Shown here piece after piece: positions 1-5,826 of a stretch of DNA of 5,978 nucleotides. The stretch lies in assembly GCA_937951935.1 (NCBI GenBank), contig CALGAM010000168.1, positions 1 to 5,978 of the forward strand. Reading direction: 5' to 3'. This stretch comes from an uncultured Micromonospora sp. Its GTDB lineage: Bacteria; Actinomycetota; Actinomycetes; Mycobacteriales; Micromonosporaceae. Every line of letters starts with the position of its first letter. Positions within the stretch are counted from its first letter, which is position 1. The position numbers and the translations under genes are program-made. A model generated the notes under the pieces. That model had not been told where the DNA came from. It saw only the letters and a program-made list of their open reading frames with translations, and searched no databases.

Positions 1-1317
1 GCGCTGCCGCAGGCCGCCTCCACCGTCGGCGACCGGCGCGGCGACCTGATCGGCCGGACCGCCGGCACCTGCCGCCGACCGGTCTTCCTCGACCTGCACT
101 TCCCGATGGAGGTCCGGGAGCGCTCCGGTCTGGCCGTCTTCGTCGCCGAACCGGGCGGCGGCAAGTCGACGCTGCTCGGCGCGCTCGGCTACCTGGCCGC
201 CCGGCGCGGCGTCCAGGTGACCCTGCTCGACCCCTCCGGCCCGCTGGCCCGGATCTGCCAGATGCCGGAGCTGCGGCCGTACTCCCGGGTGGTGAACCTG
301 ACCGGCTCCGAACAGGGGACGCTGGCGCCGTACGCCCTGATCCCGACCCCGCGGCGCAGCGAGTTCCCGGAGGGTTCCGCCGGCGACCGGGAGTACCAGA
401 TCGCGATCTCCAACGCCCGGGCCGAGCGCCGGATGCTGGTGCAGGACATCTGCATGATGCTGGTGCCGCCACAGGTGGCCCGGGAGGCCTCCACCGCGAC
501 GCTGTTGCGGCACGCGGTCCGGCAGGTGCCGGCCGAGGAGAGCTCCACCCTCGACGACGTGGTGGCCTGCCTGAACGGCCAGGAGGAGGAGGGCCGGGAA
601 CTGGCCAACCTCCTGCTCGACACCGCGGAGATGCCGCTGGCGCTGCTGTTCTTCGGCCGCCCGCCGCAGGACATGATCGGCGGCGACGCCACCCTCACCG
701 TGATCACCATGGCCGGGCTGCGGCTGCCGGACCTGAAGATCGAGCGGGAGTACTGGTCGGCCGAGGAGGCGCTCGCCCTGCCGATGCTGCACACCGCGCA
801 CCGGCTCGCGGTGCGGCGCTGCTACGGCGGATCGATGTCGCAGCGCAAGCTGGTCGGCCTCGACGAGGCCCACTTCATGGAGGGGTGGCGCTCCGGCCGG
901 TCGTTCCTGGTCCGGCTCGCCCGCGACTCCCGCAAGTGGAACCTCGCCGCCCTGGTCGCCTCGCAGAACCCGAAGGACATCCTCGGCCTGGACGTGCAGA
1001 ACCTGGTCTCCACCGTCTTCGTGGGCCGGATCGCCGAGGACGAGGAGATCGCCTCCGACGCGCTGCGGCTGCTCCGGGTGCCGGTCAACGACGGGTACGA
1101 GGCCACCCTCGCCTCGCTCTCCGCCGTCGACGCCAACTCCGCCGACCGGCTCGGCTTCCGCGAGTTCGTGATGCGCGACGTCGACGGCCGGGTGCAGAAG
1201 GTCCGGGTCGACGTCTCCTACGTACCGGGCCTGCTCGAACACCTCGACACCACCCCGGTCGCGGTCAGGAACGCCGGCTCGCAGACCCCCTCCCCCGCTG
1301 CGGACCTGGAGGACTGA
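1..1317 (+). CDS. VirB4/TraC-like conjugation ATPase, C-terminal part (5' end outside window)
   Basis: This is the P-loop ATPase half of a T4SS motor, which would act at the inner face of the membrane to power channel assembly or substrate transfer. The frame is open from base 1, so 438 residues are visible and the true start lies upstream; the first in-window ATG (106) falls only 13 residues before the P-loop and is not a believable start. Just before that ATG is PVFLDLHF, matching the strand that precedes the VirB4 P-loop. Walker A is AEPGGGKS (145-168). Walker B is KLVGLDEAH with Asp-Glu at 862-867, about 230 residues later, the usual VirB4 spacing. The VirB4-like DSRKWN and LVASQN stretches follow, with the Ser-Gln at 961-966. 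A GGAGGA near its 3' end serves the next gene, 4 bases downstream. The VirB4 N-terminal domain is not visible; it may lie upstream in the same or a separate gene. A VirD4/FtsK-type coupling ATPase is less likely given the RK and SQ motifs. Confidence 0.85.
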   Translation, partial: ALPQAASTVGDRRGDLIGRTAGTCRRPVFLDLHFPMEVRERSGLAVFVAEPGGGKSTLLGALGYLAARRGVQVTLLDPSGPLARICQMPELRPYSRVVNLTGSEQGTLAPYALIPTPRRSEFPEGSAGDREYQIAISNARAERRMLVQDICMMLVPPQVAREASTATLLRHAVRQVPAEESSTLDDVVACLNGQEEEGRELANLLLDTAEMPLALLFFGRPPQDMIGGDATLTVITMAGLRLPDLKIEREYWSAEEALALPMLHTAHRLAVRRCYGGSMSQRKLVGLDEAHFMEGWRSGRSFLVRLARDSRKWNLAALVASQNPKDILGLDVQNLVSTVFVGRIAEDEEIASDALRLLRVPVNDGYEATLASLSAVDANSADRLGFREFVMRDVDGRVQKVRVDVSYVPGLLEHLDTTPVAVRNAGSQTPSPAADLED

Positions 1318-1321
1318 AGCG

Positions 1322-3334
1322 ATGGGCCTCTTTCGACCTCCGCCGGCGGACCGCCGTCCCGGCCGGCGCCGCGCCGACCAGGCGGGACAGGGGCCGGCGG
1401 CGGGGGGCGCGGTCCGCGTCGCCGCCCTGCTCCTCGCCATCGGGGTGCTCGCCGTCGCCACCGTCGTCTGGCCGGTGCTCGGCACCCCCGCCCCGGCGGC
1501 CGCCGCCCCGGTCCCGACCAGGGAACCGTCGGGGCTGTGCACCACGGCCGAGTGGGAGGCCAACTTCCGCAGCTGCGTCGACCGGCTCGCCGACGTCAGC
1601 GAGGCCAACCTGCACTGTCTGAACGCGCCGGTGCCGAGCGAGCCGGACTCCGGCGTCGCCGGCTTCTTCGCCACCCGCCCCGAGGCCAGCGAGAAGCCGG
1701 GCCTGAAGGGTCTCTACACCGAGTACGGCCACGCCGGCTACAGCTACGAGACCTACGACGACAGCGGTGGTTGCGCCTCCAACGTGATCGACCCCGGCAG
1801 CAAGGTCGTCAACAAGCTCGCCGACTTCGAGATCCGGCTCGCCGGCGGGATCATCGGGGCCTCCAACGCGCTGCGCGAACGGGCCTGGGACCCGGGCAGC
1901 ATGTGGGACTGGGCCGACCCGCTGGTCGCGCAGGCCACCCGGGCCGTCTACGACCGGGTGTTCAGCGTCTTCGGCCTGATCACCCTCTGCGTGGTCGGCC
2001 TCTACCTGCTCTGGCGGTCCCGGCAGTCCGACATGAGCAACGCGGTCACCACCGCCGGCTGGGCCCTCCTGGTGATGGTCGCGGTCACCGCGATCGCCAG
2101 GTGGCCGGTCACCTCGGCGAACCTCGCCGACCAGAGCCTGGTCACCACCCTGAACGTGATCCACGAGGCGGTCGGGCCGCGCCCCAAGACGATCCCGCCG
2201 GAGCAGTGCGCCGCGCCGAGCGGGGCCACCTGCGCGGACAACCGCCCGCCGGCGCTGCGTGCCAGCGACACGGTCACCGAGTCGATGCTGTACCGCAACT
2301 GGCTGCGCGGCGCGCTCGGTTCCGCCGACAGCGAGACGGCCCGCAGGTACGGTCGGGCGCTCTACGACGCCAAGTCGCTGACCTGGGAGGAGGCCGAGCG
2401 GGTCCGGGCGAATCCCGGGACCCGGGCGGCCACCGTGGAGGCGAAGCAGAACCAGTGGCGCAAGGTCGCCGAACAGATCCGGATCGAGGATCCCGAGGCG
2501 TACGAGTACCTGCGGGGTGCCCGGGACTCCGACCGGGTCGGCGCCGGGCTGATCGCGATCCTCGCCGCGGTGCTCTTCGCCCTGTTCGACCTGACCGCCT
2601 CGGTGCTGGTGCTCGTCGGGTTCCTCCTCTTCCGGTGGGCGGTGATCGCCGCCCCGATCCTGGGCACGATCGGGCTGCTGCGGCCGGCGAGCGCCGGGCT
2701 GCGCCGGCTCGGCAACGCGGTGGTGGCGGCGATCTTCAACATCGCGATCTTCGGCACCGGCGCCGCCGTCTACCTCTTCGCGGTCGACCTGGTGATGAGC
2801 ACCCCGACCATTCCCGGCTGGCTCCAGGTGGTGCTGGTCTGGCTCTGCGGCGTGGTGGGCTGGCTGCTGTTGCGGCCGTACCGCCGGATCACCCAGCTCG
2901 GCGGCAAGGACAGCGCCCGGGTGATCGCCTCGCCCGGCTCCTGGCACCGCCGGTTCTTCCGGGACGTCCGGTCCGGCGGTCAGCTCGGCTCCGAGGACGG
3001 GGACGTCGTGGTCGAGGTGAAGAACCGGTCGCTCACGATCCAGACCATCCGGCCGGAGGCCCGGCGGGAGGACCCGGCGCACACCGCCGACTCCCGCCAG
3101 AGGCGGGCCGAGCCGGACACCGAGCCCGCCGTCACCCGCTCCGCCGAGCTGGATCCCGAGGTCGAGGCGGAGACGGGTCGCAGCCGGCCGGTGCGGCGCC
3201 GCCCGACGGACTGGACCGAGCCGGACGTGCCGGCGGAGAACCCGTCGTACGTCATCTACCGGCCCGACTCCCGACCGGCGGAGCCGACGCCACCGCCGGT
3301 CCGGGCGCCGCGGGTCCGTTCCGAGGCCCGGTGA
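1322..3334 (+). CDS. TrbL/VirB6-like polytopic membrane protein of a T4SS
   Basis: This 670-residue protein probably forms the membrane channel of the secretion apparatus. The ATG is 4 bases after the upstream stop, with GGAGGA at 1308-1313 at 8-base spacing. A basic N-terminus (RRPGRRR, 11-17) precedes a hydrophobic segment at about 31-50 and an Ala/Pro-rich stretch ending AAAAP, so residues 51-212 are probably exported; they contain Cys73, 85, 99 and 151. Hydrophobic segments follow at about 213-231 and 241-260. A soluble loop of ~145 residues (261-406, with Cys296 and Cys304) comes next, then a hydrophobic cluster at 407-453 and segments at 465-490 and 498-517. This polytopic core is what suggests TrbL/VirB6. 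The last ~150 residues, after RPYRRI, are charged and Pro-rich and look disordered, apart from a short strand-like stretch (DVVVEVKNRSLTIQTI) and a near-terminal SYVIYRP. Helix parity across 407-453 is unclear, so the side on which the 261-406 loop lies is not settled. The family call rests on topology and neighbours, not on a catalytic motif. Confidence 0.75.
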   Translation: MGLFRPPPADRRPGRRRADQAGQGPAAGGAVRVAALLLAIGVLAVATVVWPVLGTPAPAAAAPVPTREPSGLCTTAEWEANFRSCVDRLADVSEANLHCLNAPVPSEPDSGVAGFFATRPEASEKPGLKGLYTEYGHAGYSYETYDDSGGCASNVIDPGSKVVNKLADFEIRLAGGIIGASNALRERAWDPGSMWDWADPLVAQATRAVYDRVFSVFGLITLCVVGLYLLWRSRQSDMSNAVTTAGWALLVMVAVTAIARWPVTSANLADQSLVTTLNVIHEAVGPRPKTIPPEQCAAPSGATCADNRPPALRASDTVTESMLYRNWLRGALGSADSETARRYGRALYDAKSLTWEEAERVRANPGTRAATVEAKQNQWRKVAEQIRIEDPEAYEYLRGARDSDRVGAGLIAILAAVLFALFDLTASVLVLVGFLLFRWAVIAAPILGTIGLLRPASAGLRRLGNAVVAAIFNIAIFGTGAAVYLFAVDLVMSTPTIPGWLQVVLVWLCGVVGWLLLRPYRRITQLGGKDSARVIASPGSWHRRFFRDVRSGGQLGSEDGDVVVEVKNRSLTIQTIRPEARREDPAHTADSRQRRAEPDTEPAVTRSAELDPEVEAETGRSRPVRRRPTDWTEPDVPAENPSYVIYRPDSRPAEPTPPPVRAPRVRSEAR

Positions 3335-3337
3335 CCC

Positions 3338-3883
3338 GTGCGCCGCGTCGTCGAGTACCTCACCACCCGGGTGCTGCGCTCCCGGTTGGGGGTGGCGCTC
3401 GGCATCGCCGTCCTGGTGCTCGGGGTCGTCGGCGTCGCCCGGGTGGTCGCCGGTTCCGAGGAGGGCCGGTCGCCGCTGCCCGGCGGGGCCGTACCACCGA
3501 TCAGTACCACCGACGCCGAGGCGGGCGACGACGGGCTGAGCGTGGTCGAGGAGCCGAGTCCGTGGACCAGTCCGGGTGCCCCGGAGCCCACCGAGGTCGC
3601 CCGCTCCTTCGCCGAGGCCTGGCTGCGACACGACGGGGTCACCGCCGCGCGGTGGCGGGACGGGCTGCGGCCGTACGCCACCGCGGAGCTGCTCGACAAG
3701 CTCGCCAGGGTCGACCCGGCCGGCGTACCGGCGGAGCGGATCACCGGAGAGCCGCGCACGGTGCCGGTCAACGACAGCCTGGTCGAGGTGATCGTCCCGG
3801 TCGACACCGGCGAGCTGCGGCTCGGCGTGCAGGCCGAGGAGGGCCGGTGGCGGGTCGACACGGTGAACTGGCAGCGGGGCTGA
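3338..3883 (+). CDS. Single-pass membrane protein with TcpC/VirB8-like (NTF2-like) outer domain
   Basis: This 181-residue protein probably acts as a bitopic scaffold of the secretion channel, the role of VirB8 and of TcpC in Gram-positive systems. It has a short basic cytoplasmic N-terminus (RRVVEYLTTRVLRSR), one membrane helix at about 17-37, and an acidic, Pro-rich linker at about 40-85. A compact domain runs from about 86 to 181. In it, SFAEAWLRHDG, then WRDGLRPYAT, then alternating strands ending WRVDTVNW resemble an NTF2-like fold: helix, substrate-pocket loop, then curved sheet. TcpC from Clostridium perfringens has two such domains; only one fits here. The GTG at 3338 is the first possible start because an in-frame TGA, the stop of the TrbL-like gene, lies at 3332. 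Only CGAGG at 3322-3326 could serve as an SD site, so translation is probably coupled to the upstream gene. No sequence motif is diagnostic, so the fold assignment is inference supported by the neighbours. Confidence 0.62.
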   Translation: MRRVVEYLTTRVLRSRLGVALGIAVLVLGVVGVARVVAGSEEGRSPLPGGAVPPISTTDAEAGDDGLSVVEEPSPWTSPGAPEPTEVARSFAEAWLRHDGVTAARWRDGLRPYATAELLDKLARVDPAGVPAERITGEPRTVPVNDSLVEVIVPVDTGELRLGVQAEEGRWRVDTVNWQRG

Positions 3884-3905
3884 CGTTCGGGGGAGGTGGT
3901 ACGCG

Positions 3906-5030
3906 ATGGCGTTTCCCCGCCGGTGGCCGGTGCGCCGCGCCGCCCTGGCTTTCGGGTTGACCGCCGTGCTCGCCCTGCTCTGCTGTGCCGGCGGTACGGC
4001 GGCGTTCCTGATGACGATGTACGCCGCCGAGGAGGACAACCCGTACGCGCTCACCCTGGGCTGTGGCACCGAGGGGCGGATCGACGTCAACGGCGAGCTG
4101 CCGCTGGTTCCGCCGTTCGACGCGCAGCAGATGCGCAACGCCGCGATCATCATCAACGTCGGTATCGAGCTGGACGTTCCGCCCCGGGGCTGGGTGATCG
4201 CGGTGGCGACGGCGATCCAGGAGTCGACGCTGCGCAACCTGGGACATCTGGGCGCCGCCAACGACCACGACTCGCTCGGCCTCTTCCAGCAGCGCCCGAG
4301 CATGGGCTGGGGCACACCGCAGCAGGTGCGGGATCCGGTCTACGCCTCGACGAAGTTCTACGAGAAGCTGCTCACGGTGCCCGACTGGCAGCGGCTTCCG
4401 CTCACCGTGGCGGCCCAGGCGGTGCAGGTCAGCGCCTATCCGGACGCCTACGCCGAACACGAGCCGAAGGCGGAGGCGATCGTCAGCGCGCTGACCGGCG
4501 GGGCGGGCCGGGCCGACGGCGCAAGCGTCGAGCTGTCCTGCGCGGACGGTGCCGACATCGCCGCCTCCGGCTGGACCGCGCCGATCCCGGGCACCGTCGG
4601 TTCCGGTTTCCGGACCGCCAGCCGGCCGTCGCACAACGGCGTCGACATCGCGGCGGCGAAGGGCACCCGGATCCGGGCCGCGGCGGCGGGCAAGGTGATC
4701 GTCGCCCGGTGCGATCCGGACAACCGGGGCCGGCTGAGCTGCGACGTCGACGGTTATCCGGGCAAGGGCGGCTGCGGCTGGTTCGTCGACATCCTGCACG
4801 CCGATGACGTGATCACCCGGTACTGCCACATGGTCAGGAAGCCGATGGTGAAGCAGAACGACACGGTACGGGCGGGTCAGGTGATCGGCCTGGTCGGGTC
4901 CAGCGGCAACTCCTCCGGCCCGCACCTGCACTTCGAGGTCCACCTCAACCGGGACCGCAGCAGCCGGGGCGCCATCGATCCCGTGCCGTTCATGCGGGCC
5001 CGGGGCGCCCCGTTCACCGCCGAGGGGTGA
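3906..5030 (+). CDS. Two-domain cell-wall hydrolase: lysozyme/transglycosylase-like domain plus M23 endopeptidase
   Basis: This 374-residue enzyme would cut peptidoglycan locally so that the secretion channel can cross the wall, the job of VirB1-type hydrolases. A basic start and a hydrophobic segment at about 12-36 anchor it in the membrane. The Leu-Cys-Cys inside that segment lacks the small residue a lipobox needs. Residues ~70-195 carry AVATAIQESTLRN with the likely catalytic Glu106, then DSLGLFQQRPSMGWG, as in lysozyme-like/SLT domains of actinobacterial hydrolases. Residues ~222-362 form an M23 (LytM/lysostaphin-type) domain: HNGVD supplies zinc ligands His243 and Asp247, YCHM gives His308, and GPHLHFEV gives His340 and ligand His342. 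The expected metal and catalytic residues are all present, so activity is likely. A Cys-containing insertion (Cys269, 279, 290) lies between the first strands and His308. GGGAGG at 3891-3896, 9 bases before the ATG, supports the start. It is the last gene of the apparent operon, and a hairpin follows. Confidence 0.9.
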   Translation: MAFPRRWPVRRAALAFGLTAVLALLCCAGGTAAFLMTMYAAEEDNPYALTLGCGTEGRIDVNGELPLVPPFDAQQMRNAAIIINVGIELDVPPRGWVIAVATAIQESTLRNLGHLGAANDHDSLGLFQQRPSMGWGTPQQVRDPVYASTKFYEKLLTVPDWQRLPLTVAAQAVQVSAYPDAYAEHEPKAEAIVSALTGGAGRADGASVELSCADGADIAASGWTAPIPGTVGSGFRTASRPSHNGVDIAAAKGTRIRAAAAGKVIVARCDPDNRGRLSCDVDGYPGKGGCGWFVDILHADDVITRYCHMVRKPMVKQNDTVRAGQVIGLVGSSGNSSGPHLHFEVHLNRDRSSRGAIDPVPFMRARGAPFTAEG

Positions 5031-5032
5031 GG

Positions 5033-5050
5033 CGCCGCCCGTCGGCGGCG
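5033..5050 (+). terminator. GC-only hairpin after the hydrolase gene, possible terminator
   Basis: CGCCGCC (5033-5039) pairs with GGCGGCG (5044-5050) around a CGTC loop, giving seven G-C pairs three bases after the hydrolase stop. There is no T-tract, so it is not a classical intrinsic terminator. In a genome this GC-rich such hairpins arise often by chance. Its position between an operon end and a promoter-like element is the main support. Confidence 0.3.
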
Positions 5051-5101
5051 GCCGGTGCCGCATGGGGCGCCCGAGCGGCCGCGTGCCGCCGCCCGGGAAC
5101 C

Positions 5102-5107
5102 TACACT
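5102..5107 (+). promoter_or_regulatory. Putative -10 element (TACACT) for the 209-residue protein gene
   Basis: TACACT matches the actinobacterial TAnnnT -10 consensus and stands out in a GC-rich stretch. The base seven positions after its last T is the G of a GTG at 5114, so transcription may begin on or near that codon. This is the geometry typical of leaderless actinobacterial genes. No convincing -35 is visible 16-18 bases upstream, which is common for such promoters. Assignment is from pattern only. Confidence 0.5.
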
Positions 5108-5113
5108 GGGCGC

Positions 5114-5128
5114 GTGATGCGCTGGTGA
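5114..5128 (+). CDS. Possible leaderless mini-ORF (Val/Met-Met-Arg-Trp) overlapping the next start
   Basis: GTG-ATG-CGC-TGG-TGA begins at the predicted transcription start, and its TGA overlaps the GTG start of the next gene as GTGA (5125-5128). If transcription starts at 5114, a ribosome could read this mini-ORF without a leader, stop, and restart at once on the downstream gene, which has no SD of its own. The ORF is so short that chance is a serious alternative, and transcription could equally start slightly upstream or downstream. Confidence 0.2.
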   Translation: MMRW

Positions 5129-5754
5129 GTCACGATCCGTTTCCCGACCCGTTCGCCGGGGGGTCCGACTGGGCTCCGGCACCGCCCCGGCCGGTGCTGA
5201 TGGTCGCCGCCGGCGAGCGGAACGAGCTGCGCGGCCGGCGGGTGCGCATCGGGTTGCCCGGGTTCGGCTGGCGGGCCGACCTGCGCGCGGACGAGCGGGT
5301 GGTGCAGGGCAGCCGGACGTACGTGCCGGTCCTGCCCGAGCAGGAGTGGTACCGGGCCGAGGCGGAGCGGGTCGAGGTCTTCGCCCCGCTGATCCCGGTG
5401 GAACGGGTCTGGGTGGAGGTGCTCGGCGACCCACCGCCGCCCGGTGTCGGCGGGCTTTCCATCCCCCGACCGGCCCGCGGCGACGTCGTCTCCCGACTGG
5501 TGTCGCTGGACGCGCCGAGCCATCCGCCGCCGGTGCCGGTCGTCGAGGCGGACGCGGTCTCCGGCCGCCGGGTGGTCCGGGTGGACGAGACCGGCGAGCA
5601 GCGCGACCTGAGGGCGGTCACCGAGGTCTACACCAGCACCGAGGGGGACATCTGCGTCCGGGTCGCCACCGAACTGGACTGGTACCGCTGGGCGTGGAGT
5701 GGCCGGCCACCGACCACGCAGGAGGTTCCGGTCCATCTTCTGTGGATCGAGTAA
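5125..5754 (+). CDS. Unrecognised protein with two tandem ~62-residue repeats
   Basis: I do not recognise this family. With the GTG at 5125 the product has 209 residues. An in-frame ATG at 5062 would add 21 residues, but it has no SD, gives a low-complexity N-terminus, and would place the TACACT element inside the coding region, so 5125 is preferred. There is no signal peptide or membrane helix, so the protein is probably cytoplasmic. The N-terminus is Pro-rich (PFPDPF, PAPPRP). Two related units follow, residues 37-98 and 147-209, joined by a Pro-rich linker (PPPPG, HPPPVPV). Each starts GRRV, contains DLRA, then V-x-V-x-x-E, WYR and a final W-[VI]-E. Alternating hydrophobic residues suggest beta structure. 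No catalytic residues are apparent. The gene lies 94 bases after the secretion operon behind its own promoter-like element, so a role in secretion is only a possibility. Confidence 0.75.
   Translation: MSHDPFPDPFAGGSDWAPAPPRPVLMVAAGERNELRGRRVRIGLPGFGWRADLRADERVVQGSRTYVPVLPEQEWYRAEAERVEVFAPLIPVERVWVEVLGDPPPPGVGGLSIPRPARGDVVSRLVSLDAPSHPPPVPVVEADAVSGRRVVRVDETGEQRDLRAVTEVYTSTEGDICVRVATELDWYRWAWSGRPPTTQEVPVHLLWIE
5233..5418 (+). repeat. Protein repeat unit 1 within the 209-residue protein
   Basis: This encodes the first copy of the internal duplication. Its landmarks are GRRVRI at the start, RADLRA, YVPVLPEQEWYR, and IPVERVWVE at the end. By a hand alignment with about three gap positions, roughly 20 of some 62 residues match unit 2. 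Confidence 0.6.
5563..5751 (+). repeat. Protein repeat unit 2 within the 209-residue protein
   Basis: This encodes the second copy, which runs to the C-terminus. Its landmarks are GRRVVRV, RDLRA, CVRVATELDWYR, and VPVHLLWIE, in the same order and at nearly the same spacing as in unit 1. The middle part is more Trp-rich (WYRWAW) than unit 1, so the two copies may have diverged in function. Confidence 0.6.
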
Positions 5755-5826
5755 CCTCTCGCGCGGCTCGACCGAGGCGGGCCCGCGCGGCGTCCGCCGC
5801 ACCGGCGACGGGGTGGAAGCGGTTTG
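5755..5826 (+). other. Intergenic spacer with a weak hairpin
   Basis: GCGCGG (5761-5766) can pair with CCGCGC (5783-5788) around a 16-base loop that contains a smaller CTC/GAG stem, and GCGGC/GCCGC (5787-5791 and 5796-5800) forms another short stem. Neither has a T-tract. I see no strong promoter here beyond a TAACCT overlapping the upstream stop codon, so cotranscription with the upstream gene is as likely as a separate unit. Confidence 0.25.
5815..5819 (+). promoter_or_regulatory. SD site (GGAAG) that sets the start of the last gene
   Basis: GGAAG ends seven bases before the GTG at 5827. This favours that codon over the adjacent in-frame TTG at 5824, which would have four-base spacing. Confidence 0.5.

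Noticed and set aside
145..168. Ala instead of Gly at the first position of Walker A in the VirB4-like ATPase
   Set aside because: The consensus accepts Ala or Gly at this position and the GKS core is intact, so it is not a sign of inactivation.
1537..3960. An 807-codon open frame on the + strand, including a GTGA start at 3331
   Set aside because: The product is Arg/Gly/Pro-rich low complexity, while the overlapping frames give clear membrane helices and a recognisable fold. It is a composition artefact.
3972..3992. Lipobox-like Leu-Cys-Cys in the hydrolase N-terminus
   Set aside because: The residue before the first Cys is Leu and before the second is Cys, not Gly, Ala or Ser as a lipobox needs. 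A plain membrane anchor is more likely.
1265..4315. A 1016-codon open frame on the - strand
   Set aside because: It runs antisense across three well-supported genes, its product is a low-complexity mixture rich in Arg, Gly, Pro and Asp, and long antisense frames are expected where third positions are nearly all G or C.
3768..5063. A 431-codon open frame on the - strand opposite the hydrolase gene
   Set aside because: The + strand encodes a complete M23 active site; the antisense product shows no domain pattern and is dominated by Arg, Ala and Pro.
5062..5124. Upstream ATG start for the repeat protein
   Set aside because: It has no SD, adds a low-complexity 21-residue leader, and would put the promoter-like TACACT inside the gene. 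The GTG at 5125 fits better, although the ATG cannot be excluded.
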